DNA from: Deltaproteobacteria bacterium
GTDB taxonomy: Bacteria > Myxococcota_A > UBA9042 > DTJE01
Reading direction: 5' to 3'
NCBI GenBank assembly: GCA_013151875.1
Contig: JAADHL010000109.1
Coordinates: 1 to 5,171 of the forward strand
DNA: 5,171 nt
Part shown: in pieces, positions 1-5,171 of the stretch
How positions within the stretch are numbered: the stretch's first letter is position 1
How the letters are laid out: each line of letters starts with the position of its first letter
Program-made: the position numbers and the translations under genes
The notes under the pieces: generated by a model
Databases searched by the model: none
What the model saw: the letters and a program-made list of their open reading frames with translations, nothing else
What the model was told of the DNA's origin: nothing

Positions 1-807
1 GGGATTCTTGATCTCGGGGCAGTTGTCGTCCTCGTTGTGCACGAGGTCCCCATCGATGTCGGAATCGCAAACGTCCCCGATATTGTCGTGGTCCATGTCG
101 GCCTGGTCCGGGTTGGCAATGGCGGGGCAGTTGTCGATCAGGTCCGGCTTGCCGTCGTTGTCGTCGTCGTCGTCGCACACGTCGCCGAGGTCGTCATCGT
201 CCGAGTTCAACTGGTCGGGATTGAATATAACGGGGCAGTTGTCCGCCACGTCCAGGATGCCGTCGCCGTCGTCGTCGTCGTCGCACACGTCGCCCTGGCC
301 GTCCTTGTCCAGGTCGGCCTGGTCCTGGTTGGCGACCAGGGTGCAGTTGTCGTCGCATCCGGACAGTGCGCCGCCCACGCACGGGCTGTCGCCCACGATC
401 CCGCTGCCGTCTCCGTCGTCCGGAATGCCGTCGCCGTCGGCGTCGCCGTCGCACGCGTCGCCCTTGCCGTCACCATCCACGTCCGCCTGATCGGGGTTGT
501 AGACCAGGGGGCAGTTGTCGGGCCCGTCGAACACGTCGTCGTTGTCGTCGTCGGGATCGCATATGTCACCCATCGAGTCGTTGTCCGCGTTTTCCTGTCC
601 GGGGTTCTGGACCAGCGGGCAGTTGTCGTCCACGTCGGGCACACCGTCGTTGTCGTCGTCGTCGTCGCACACGTCGCCCCAGGAGTCGAAGTCGTAGTTC
701 TTTTGGTCCGCGTTGGGGATGAACTGGCAATTGTCCTTGTCGTCCGGAATGCCGTCGTCGTCGTCGTCTTCATCCACGCAGTCCGCGGTCCCGTCCGCGT
801 CAGTGTC
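1..807 (-). repeat. Thrombospondin type-3 repeat array, 108-bp period
   Basis: This is an in-gene array of 36-residue units. The DNC cysteine codons start at plus-strand positions 727, 619, 511, 343, 235, 127 and 19. The spacings are 108, 108, 168, 108, 108 and 108 bp, so one interval carries exactly 60 extra bases. Six units are complete and a seventh is cut by the left edge. The units vary in sequence (for example DNCPLVQNPGQ, DNCPLVYNPDQ, DNCPVIFNPDQ), so this is a protein-level repeat, not a recent exact duplication. Confidence 0.9.
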
Positions 808-1842
808 GGTGAAGCCGTCGTCAGTCGTGCCGTTGCAGTCGTTGTCCAGCCCATCGCATTCCTCGGGTCCGGGCGCGGGCGCATCACACACCGGGGCGCC
901 GTCCACGCACTTGGTCCAGCCCGAGCACTCGCCCAGTTCGCTGGTCACGGTGCATGGGCTCAAAGCCACATCCTCGTCCGTGTCCCCGTCGCAGTCGTTG
1001 TCCAGCCCGTCGCATTCCTCGGGGGCGGGCGCCGGCGCGTCGCAATCAGTCAGGCCATCGGCAGTGCACACGCGTTGTCCCGAGCAAATGTTTCCTCCCT
1101 CGCCATTGAAGCACTGGGTCTTGGCGCCCAACTGGATGGCGTAGGGGCTGCAGCTGCACTCGCCGGAATCAGGCATGCACTGCTTTGTGGTCCCCGCCCG
1201 GTCGGGCAGTTCCAGCTCGATGCACGAGTATCCCTCGGGGCAGTCCTTGTTTTTGTCGCACAGAAGCCCGCAGTACGACCCCTCCTGAGTGCCGAACTCG
1301 ATGCACTTGGACCCGGGGATGCCGCTTGCGCCTTCCGAGCACTCCTCGTCCGTGACGCATGGGCGGCACAGGTTGGTGGACGTCTGGAGGCAGATGAACA
1401 CCGGGTCCATGCCGGTGAGCTGGAACAGGCTGCACGACCAACCTGCCGGACATTCCTCGTAGCACAGGGTCGTGCACACCTGACCCTGGTCGGACGGCAC
1501 GCAGAAGCCGCTGAGGCAGTCGATGAAGCCCTCGGTGCAGGGCCAGCCGAACCCCCCGGGTATCGGACCGGCGTCGGTTTCCGGCGGGACGTCCCCAATG
1601 GTCTCCTCGATGGTCGTCTCCTCGATCTCGATTACATCACCGGACACACCTTGATCCTCGCCGAGGATGTCCTGTTGGATCCCAGGGTCGGTTGTTACGC
1701 CCTGGTCGTGTCCAGGGCCCACGTCGATAGCGGTAATGAGGTCCTGTCCGGTGCCGCCCTCCGATCCGCAACCTGCCTGCATGGCCGCCATGAACAGGGC
1801 GAGGGCAACTACCGCCAGGGAGTTCTTGTTTGAAGGAACCAT
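1..1842 (-). CDS. Putative Cys-rich lipoprotein with MopE-type motifs and thrombospondin type-3 repeats (3' end outside window)
   Basis: The frame is open for all 614 codons from ATG 1842 to the left edge, so the C-terminus is missing. Residues 1-25 form a lipoprotein-like signal: K6, hydrophobic residues 9-21, then QAGC with candidate lipidated C25; Gln at -3 is atypical. Residues 26-98 are a D/E/T/G-rich linker. Residues 102-267 hold 23 Cys, including two related modules (about 102-150 and 159-207, sharing CPxGxSC). EECDGLDNDC motifs at 275-284 and 327-336 match the MopE-type putative metal-binding family. From about 346 onward come TSP3 repeats (DNCP..NPDQ...GD.CD) with Cys at 372, 408, 444, 500, 536, 572 and 608. 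TSP3 repeats in known proteins bind calcium; the Cys probably form disulfides, which fits export. A cell-surface or outer-membrane role is inferred and no enzyme domain is visible. The start is fixed by GGAGG six bases upstream and by the signal peptide. The ligand and biological role are unknown. Confidence 0.88.
   Translation of the reverse strand, partial: MVPSNKNSLAVVALALFMAAMQAGCGSEGGTGQDLITAIDVGPGHDQGVTTDPGIQQDILGEDQGVSGDVIEIEETTIEETIGDVPPETDAGPIPGGFGWPCTEGFIDCLSGFCVPSDQGQVCTTLCYEECPAGWSCSLFQLTGMDPVFICLQTSTNLCRPCVTDEECSEGASGIPGSKCIEFGTQEGSYCGLLCDKNKDCPEGYSCIELELPDRAGTTKQCMPDSGECSCSPYAIQLGAKTQCFNGEGGNICSGQRVCTADGLTDCDAPAPAPEECDGLDNDCDGDTDEDVALSPCTVTSELGECSGWTKCVDGAPVCDAPAPGPEECDGLDNDCNGTTDDGFTDTDADGTADCVDEDDDDDGIPDDKDNCQFIPNADQKNYDFDSWGDVCDDDDDNDGVPDVDDNCPLVQNPGQENADNDSMGDICDPDDDNDDVFDGPDNCPLVYNPDQADVDGDGKGDACDGDADGDGIPDDGDGSGIVGDSPCVGGALSGCDDNCTLVANQDQADLDKDGQGDVCDDDDDGDGILDVADNCPVIFNPDQLNSDDDDLGDVCDDDDDNDGKPDLIDNCPAIANPDQADMDHDNIGDVCDSDIDGDLVHNEDDNCPEIKNP
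835..1023 (-). repeat. Tandem MopE-type motif repeat, 156-bp period
   Basis: Two 33-bp stretches, 835-867 and 991-1023, are identical except for one base (853 versus 1009). They encode the same run around EECDGLDNDC and lie 156 bp (52 residues) apart. The residues before each motif are also similar (CDAPAPAP and CDAPAPGP), as is the spacing of the preceding Cys residues. The whole 52-residue module therefore appears duplicated. Near-identity at DNA level in the core suggests a fairly recent duplication, gene conversion or strong codon constraint. Confidence 0.8.
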
Positions 1843-1848
1843 CCACAG

Positions 1849-1853
1849 CCTCC
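1849..1853 (-). promoter_or_regulatory. Shine-Dalgarno site of the lipoprotein gene
   Basis: GGAGG lies six bases upstream of ATG 1842, which is near-ideal spacing. It decides the start: another ATG at 1855 overlaps this site and is in a different frame that gives a shorter protein without a signal peptide. Confidence 0.8.
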
Positions 1854-1875
1854 ATGTTTCGTGGAAAGACATCAA

Positions 1876-1904
1876 ATCTTATTGAAAACAGGCCGATACC
1901 TCAA
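1876..1904 (-). promoter_or_regulatory. Candidate sigma70-like promoter for the lipoprotein gene
   Basis: In the 76-bp gap between recD2 and the lipoprotein gene, TTGAGG (1904-1899) and TAAGAT (1881-1876) are separated by exactly 17 bases. Each hexamer matches the consensus at 4 of 6 positions. The stretch is visibly more AT-rich than the surrounding genes. A start near 1869 would give a leader of roughly 27 bases that includes the GGAGG site. No terminator-like hairpin separates recD2 from this point, so read-through from recD2 is also possible. Confidence 0.4.
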
Positions 1905-1918
1905 GCAACATGGTCGTC

Positions 1919-4042
1919 TCATTCCCGCAGCCTCCACGCAAGGCGTGTGTTGCGAGGCTCCATGCGGGCGTTGTTGACCGCCAGGCGGACGGCCCTCCTG
2001 TTGCCGCAAAGCACGACAAGCCTCCTGCCGCGGGTCAGGGCCGTGTACAGCAGATTCCTTTGCAGCATCACGTAGTGCTGGGTGTGCAGGCTGACCACGA
2101 CGGCCGGGAACTCACTGCCCTGGGCCTTGTGCACCGTGATCGCGTGGGCCAGGGACAGGTCGTCCTGCTCCATGGCCTTGAATTCGACGCGCCTGTCCTC
2201 GAATCTCACGAGCAGGGAGCCTTTTTCCGCCCCCGTTTCCGCCACCCCGATGTCGCCGTTGAATACTTCCTTCTCGTAATTGTTGCGATTCTGGATGAGC
2301 CTGTCTCCCGGGGCGAACCCTGGCTTTGCGGGATCGATCCTGGGATTGAGCCTGTCCCTCAGGCGCCGGTTCAGGGCCTCGGTCCCACAGTCTCCGCGTC
2401 GCATGGGCGCCAGCACCTGCACCTGCCTGACGGGATCCAGCCCGAACCTGGCCGGTATGCGTTCGACCACCATCTTTTCGATGGCGTCCGCCACTGCGGC
2501 CGGGTCCTCGCGCTCCAGGAAATAAAAGTCCCCCAAGGCCCCGTCCGCCACCGAAGGCGTCCCCGGTTCGCGCCCGCTCAGTACCCGATAGGCCGCGGCC
2601 ACGATCTGGCTGCCCTCGCCCTGCCTGAAGACCTCGGTCAACCTCGCCACGGGCACGATGTCGGACCTGATCAGGTCGCGGAAGGGGTCCCCCGGACCCA
2701 CGGGCGGCAACTGGTCCGCGTCCCCCACGAAGGTCAGGCGCGTGCCCGGCGTCACGGCCTTGAGCAGATTATCCATCATGTGGATGTCCAGCATGGAGGA
2801 TTCGTCCACCAGGATCCAGTCCGCGTCCAGGGGGTTGGTTTCGTTTCGCTGGAATCGTCCGTCGCGGGGGTTGAACTCCAGCAGGCGGTGCAGGGTCTTG
2901 GCTTCGCGCCCGGTGGCCTCTTTCAAGCGCATTGCGGCGCGGCCGGTAGGAGCCGCAAGGACGGTCTTCAGTCCCGATGCCCCTGCGACCCTCAGCAGAG
3001 CGCCCACGATGGTGGTCTTGCCGGTGCCGGGGCCTCCGGTCAGGATACCCAGACCGGACCTCGACACAATGGACACGGCCCTTTTCTGTGAAGGGGCCAG
3101 TCTGACCGGGCCGGACCCGGCAGCCTCCACCCTCGCTGGACGCACGGACTGGGCCGCAAGGACGCGCGCGCGCCTTGCCACGCGGGTTTCCGCCCGGTGC
3201 AGGCCCGCCTCGAATACCAGGCCGTCTTCAGCCGCCTTTTCAACGACCAGACGACCGTCCCCGGCCATGGTCCTGACGGCCGCGTTCGCCGCGGACTCGT
3301 CCTGCGAGGTGACCTCGGAAACGGCCCGGATGAGGTCGTGCGCGACCAGAAACACATGTCCTGATTCGGCGGCGGTCTCCAGCACGTACCGGACAGCCGC
3401 CTCCATGCGCGTGGGCGCGTCGCCCTCTATTCCCACGTTCGCGGCTATCGAGTCGGCGGTCTTGAAGCCGATCCCGGTTACGCGTCTGATCAGGTCGTAT
3501 GGGTCGTTCTTGACCCTGGCGGGCCCGTCCTCGCCGTATTCGCGCGCCACCTTCTGGACCTGCTTCGCGGTGAGTCCCATGGACGCCAACAGCACGAACG
3601 TCTCGCGCTCGCGCATCTGCCTGTTCCACGCCCGGTGTATGGCCTGGGCCCTCGATCCGCCGATGCCAGGGCACTCCCTCAACCGATCCGGACCCTCGTC
3701 GAGGGCCGCCCGCACCCCATCCCCAAAGAAATCCACGATGCGCCCGGCCAGAGTCTTTCCAACCCCGTCCACCCTCCCGGATGCAAGGTAGGCCGCGATC
3801 CCGTCCGTGGTCTCGGGTGGAAGGGCCATTACCGTCGCGGCCTTGAACTGTCTGCCGAAACGGGGATGGACCTGGTACTGACCAGTGGCCCTGATGCCCA
3901 GGCCCTCCGCCAGGTCCGGCGCCGATCCGGCCACCCGGACCTTCTTTCCGTGTTCGTTTTCGACGTCGAAAACAGCGAATCCACGGTCCTGGTCCTGGTA
4001 AACGATCTTGGATATGACGCCTTTCAGGGTTTGCGGAGACAT
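1919..4042 (-). CDS. recD2: RecD2-type ATP-dependent 5'-3' DNA helicase
   Basis: This 707-residue protein matches the length and layout of stand-alone RecD2 helicases (about 715 residues in Deinococcus radiodurans). Residues 1-75 are the N-terminal OB-like part. Helix-hairpin-helix elements lie at VDGVG 91-95, PGIGG 125-129 and TGIGFKTAD 189-197. SF1B motifs follow in order: Walker A GGPGTGKTT 336-344 (K342), APTGRAA 364-370, Walker B DESSMLD 413-419, GDADQLPPV 440-448, VFRQ 471-474 (R473), an SH3-like segment about 579-625, motif V VHKAQGSEF 637-645 and motif VI TALTR 667-671. Known RecD2 proteins unwind DNA 5'-3' using ATP and contribute to DNA damage tolerance without RecBC; no recB or recC is present here. 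All catalytic motifs are intact, so it should be active. The N-terminus TLKGVISKIVY fits the family and supports ATG 4042, although upstream bases show no proper Shine-Dalgarno sequence (only GGGG one base before ATG). Confidence 0.97.
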   Translation of the reverse strand: MSPQTLKGVISKIVYQDQDRGFAVFDVENEHGKKVRVAGSAPDLAEGLGIRATGQYQVHPRFGRQFKAATVMALPPETTDGIAAYLASGRVDGVGKTLAGRIVDFFGDGVRAALDEGPDRLRECPGIGGSRAQAIHRAWNRQMRERETFVLLASMGLTAKQVQKVAREYGEDGPARVKNDPYDLIRRVTGIGFKTADSIAANVGIEGDAPTRMEAAVRYVLETAAESGHVFLVAHDLIRAVSEVTSQDESAANAAVRTMAGDGRLVVEKAAEDGLVFEAGLHRAETRVARRARVLAAQSVRPARVEAAGSGPVRLAPSQKRAVSIVSRSGLGILTGGPGTGKTTIVGALLRVAGASGLKTVLAAPTGRAAMRLKEATGREAKTLHRLLEFNPRDGRFQRNETNPLDADWILVDESSMLDIHMMDNLLKAVTPGTRLTFVGDADQLPPVGPGDPFRDLIRSDIVPVARLTEVFRQGEGSQIVAAAYRVLSGREPGTPSVADGALGDFYFLEREDPAAVADAIEKMVVERIPARFGLDPVRQVQVLAPMRRGDCGTEALNRRLRDRLNPRIDPAKPGFAPGDRLIQNRNNYEKEVFNGDIGVAETGAEKGSLLVRFEDRRVEFKAMEQDDLSLAHAITVHKAQGSEFPAVVVSLHTQHYVMLQRNLLYTALTRGRRLVVLCGNRRAVRLAVNNARMEPRNTRLAWRLRE

Positions 4043-4050
4043 GCCCCGAA

Positions 4051-4077
4051 ATTAGACGGTCGATGGTCAATGGTCAA
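4051..4077 (-). promoter_or_regulatory. Weak promoter-like pair just upstream of recD2
   Basis: TTGACC (4077-4072) and TCTAAT (4056-4051) lie 15 bases apart. TCTAAT matches the -10 consensus at 5 of 6 positions; TTGACC matches -35 at 5 of 6. The spacing is two bases short of ideal. The -10 ends only eight bases before ATG 4042, so transcription would start at or next to the ATG. This agrees with the lack of a ribosome binding site. The -35 comes from the heptamer repeat and could be coincidental. Confidence 0.25.
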
Positions 4078-4080
4078 TGG
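4059..4080. repeat. Short heptamer tandem repeat in the vapB-recD2 gap
   Basis: On the plus strand, ATGGTCA occurs at 4063-4069 and 4070-4076, followed by ATGG at 4077-4080; the preceding GGTCG (4058-4062) looks like a diverged unit. On the minus strand this reads as repeated ATTGACC with a final ATCGACC. The stop codon of the vapB remnant (4069-4067) lies inside it. A seven-base unit shifts the frame each time a copy is gained or lost. Confidence 0.75.
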
Positions 4081-4150
4081 TTTCCCCGGTCAGTCTGACA
4101 ATCCTGCTCACCAGGTCATCAACGATGTGGTTTTTGATGCTCAACGGCAT
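4067..4150 (-). pseudogene. VapB-like antitoxin N-terminal remnant (27 codons)
   Basis: ATG 4150 opens a 27-residue frame that begins MPLSIKN and continues with LVSRIVRLTGET before a TGA at 4069-4067. This closely follows the N-terminus of VapB antitoxins of the Rv0623/PSK_trans_fac type (pattern M-x-L-S-I-K-N, then about ten residues, then LTGET), which form the DNA-binding strand and first helix. Those antitoxins are usually about 70-85 residues, with a C-terminal toxin-binding part; that part is absent here and no vapC follows before recD2. AGGA at 4162-4159 is eight bases upstream, a plausible ribosome binding site inside the end of the preceding gene. Reading on past the stop or skipping one heptamer does not restore recognisable VapB sequence. 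I call it a decayed fragment; a short expressed peptide cannot be excluded. Family assignment is from memory of the motif, not a search. Confidence 0.6.
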
Positions 4151-4152
4151 GC

Positions 4153-5171
4153 CTATCGTCCTATTTCGGACTTTTCAAGGCAGGGAATCGGGCACGAGGC
4201 CGTGTGGTTGCATTGGAAACCGCAACCCAGCCCCTCATGGACCACGGCCAGGGGCGCCTCGAAACCGGGTGGGCCGAACATGGAGCCAAGTCCCAGCGCG
4301 GCGTCGACCAGGTCCCCGAACGTCTCGGCGCGGACGCGATCCGCGAGTCCAATCCTGAAGGCATTCAGACGCACCTGGTACGTGGGCACGAAGGCCGCCC
4401 GCTCCCTGTCCCCGCGCAGGTGGCCGGCATCGAACAGCAGTCTGCACAGTATGAACGGGGCCACGGGCGCTGCGGCGTTTTCATACAGACGTCTGTACAG
4501 GCCCCACAGCAGGCCCTCCGGTTCATCCCCAAGCGTCAGATCGGACGGCTTCCGAACGGCGGACAGGATCCTGGGCAGGTGCACCAATGCCTCGCACGCG
4601 GCGATGAAGGCGGGGTCCCGGTTGGAACGGATGACCTTGTCGATGATGTCCGTCGGGAGCCTGCCCTTGCCCACGACCGGCAGCATGGCGACCCCCTTGA
4701 ATGCGTCCAGGACCGCGCGGACCGTGGATTGAGCCGATCCCCTTGCCAGCAGGAGGGCCGCGAAGGCCGCCTCGTGGAGGTCTGGGAGGGATTCCAGCCT
4801 TGACTCGATGCCCATGGCGTTCAGGGATGTCGACTCCATGGATGGATGACGCGAGTACCAGTCCAAAAGGGTCGTGGCGGCGTCATCACCGGCGTGGTCG
4901 ACATCGTTGGGGGCATCTGGAGTCGTGGGTTTGGCGGGGGGATCGGGTTCGGGTACGGGTACGGGTTCGGGTACGGAATCGGGGATTGATTCCTCCTCGA
5001 GGAATTCCTCCACGTCGATTGCCCTCAATCTGGGCAGGGATTCGGTCCCGACCGGCCCTAGTGCCCACCTTATTCCCACCAGCTTCAACAGGCCCGCGGC
5101 AACGGCCCAATCGATCCACGCCTTGAACGCCGACAGGTCCGGCTTCTCGCCAGGGTAAACGTAAGAGGTGA
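4153..5171 (-). CDS. Unrecognised protein, C-terminal 338 residues, Cys-rich tail (5' end outside window)
   Basis: The frame is open from the right edge to TAG 4155-4153. The first visible residues are TSYVYPGEKPDL, followed by FKAWIDWAVAAGLL and KLVGIRWALG. This looks like a helix-plus-wing segment of a winged-helix domain (inference, residues 1-42 in window numbering). Residues 52-96 are an acidic, proline-rich linker containing VPEPVPVPEP at 66-75. Residues 97-312 look like a mainly helical globular domain with alternating hydrophobic and charged residues (LLWGLYRRLYE, LHEAAFAALLLARG). The tail has Cys at 316, 320, 326 and 330 (C-x3-C-x5-C-x3-C) with a nearby His. No signal peptide or transmembrane segment is visible, so it is probably cytoplasmic. 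TTG 5088 could be taken as a start but has no ribosome binding site and continuous protein-like sequence lies upstream. I assign no function. The stop lies two bases before the vapB remnant's ATG. Confidence 0.8.
   Translation of the reverse strand, partial: TSYVYPGEKPDLSAFKAWIDWAVAAGLLKLVGIRWALGPVGTESLPRLRAIDVEEFLEEESIPDSVPEPVPVPEPDPPAKPTTPDAPNDVDHAGDDAATTLLDWYSRHPSMESTSLNAMGIESRLESLPDLHEAAFAALLLARGSAQSTVRAVLDAFKGVAMLPVVGKGRLPTDIIDKVIRSNRDPAFIAACEALVHLPRILSAVRKPSDLTLGDEPEGLLWGLYRRLYENAAAPVAPFILCRLLFDAGHLRGDRERAAFVPTYQVRLNAFRIGLADRVRAETFGDLVDAALGLGSMFGPPGFEAPLAVVHEGLGCGFQCNHTASCPIPCLEKSEIGR
4945..4974 (-). repeat. Hexamer repeat encoding a (Val/Glu)-Pro linker
   Basis: Five consecutive six-base units on the plus strand, GGGTTC or GGGTAC (order TTC, TAC, TAC, TTC, TAC), encode VP-EP-VP-VP-EP on the minus strand. 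The unit keeps frame, so copy-number change would only lengthen or shorten the flexible linker between the N-terminal segment and the globular domain of the unrecognised protein. Confidence 0.85.

Noticed and set aside
1..807. CRISPR-like periodic repeats
   Set aside because: The 108-bp spacing is the codon-level period of TSP3 protein repeats; units are diverged and translate into an open frame, with no conserved short repeat and unique spacers.
194..887. Minus-strand frames that are Arg-rich (194-454) or Thr-rich (207-887)
   Set aside because: They are shifted readings of the GAC-rich TSP3 region; the compositions are artefacts and they overlap the well-supported lipoprotein frame.
37..1833. 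Plus-strand open frame of 598 codons rich in Val, opposite the lipoprotein gene
   Set aside because: It is the antisense of the Asp-rich gene: GAC codons read as GTC (Val) on the other strand and stops are rare in this composition. It has low-complexity VVVV runs and no recognisable domain, whereas the minus frame has a signal peptide, a ribosome binding site and clear repeats.
1637..1855. Minus-strand frame starting at ATG 1855
   Set aside because: It overlaps the lipoprotein start in another frame, its ATG overlaps the GGAGG site, and the product has no recognisable features.
1876..1918. Rho-independent terminator after recD2
   Set aside because: The only pairing seen on the minus strand is AGG-TATCGG-CCT followed by GTTTTC; a three-base stem and four T residues are too weak to call.
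1910..3791. Long plus-strand frames (1910-3091 and 2658-3791) opposite recD2
   Set aside because: They are GC-driven antisense frames of a gene whose helicase motifs are all intact on the minus strand.
4043..4152. Remains of a vapC toxin gene downstream of the vapB fragment
   Set aside because: Only 24 bases separate the vapB stop from the recD2 ATG, and they contain no PIN-domain-like sequence in any frame.
4153..5088. TTG 5088 as the true start of the unrecognised protein
   Set aside because: There is no ribosome binding site upstream, and the same frame continues without a stop to the right edge with protein-like sequence (FKAWIDWAVAAGLL). The start is probably outside the window.

Overview
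All genes supported here lie on the minus strand. The DNA is GC-rich and densely coding. The window suggests a deltaproteobacterium-like organism, most likely Myxococcota, Bradymonadota or a related uncultured group. This rests on one predicted secreted lipoprotein that combines an Asp/Thr-rich linker, Cys-rich modules, MopE-type EECDGLDNDC motifs and thrombospondin type-3 (TSP3) calcium-binding repeats, a combination common in those genomes. The assignment is inference; there is no rRNA or marker gene in the window.

Reading 5'->3' along the minus strand (right to left): (1) 5171-4153 is the C-terminal 338 residues of a protein I do not recognise. Its start lies beyond the right edge. It has a possible winged-helix-like segment, a Pro/Val/Glu linker and a four-Cys tail. 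(2) 4150-4067, in the short gap before the next gene, is a 27-codon reading frame that reads as the N-terminus of a VapB antitoxin of the Rv0623/PSK_trans_fac type. It is cut off by a stop inside a heptamer tandem repeat, and no toxin gene follows. (3) 4042-1919 is a complete 707-residue RecD2-type helicase with all the SF1 motifs. (4) 1842-1 is a putative surface lipoprotein of at least 614 residues whose C-terminus runs off the left edge.

The genes are codirectional but do not look like one functional pathway. recD2 has no RecB or RecC partner here and fits a stand-alone role in DNA repair. The lipoprotein is preceded by its own plausible sigma70-like promoter and a strong Shine-Dalgarno sequence in the 76-bp gap after recD2, so it is probably transcribed separately. 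recD2 has no convincing ribosome binding site, and a weak promoter-like pair sits so close to its ATG that a nearly leaderless transcript is possible.

The most interesting points are the vapB remnant and the heptamer repeat at its truncation point, the exact 108-bp periodicity of the TSP3 array with a single 60-bp insertion, and the unrecognised Cys-tailed protein. I see no RNA genes, insertion sequences, CRISPR arrays or phage genes. I found no convincing evidence for a wholly new system.
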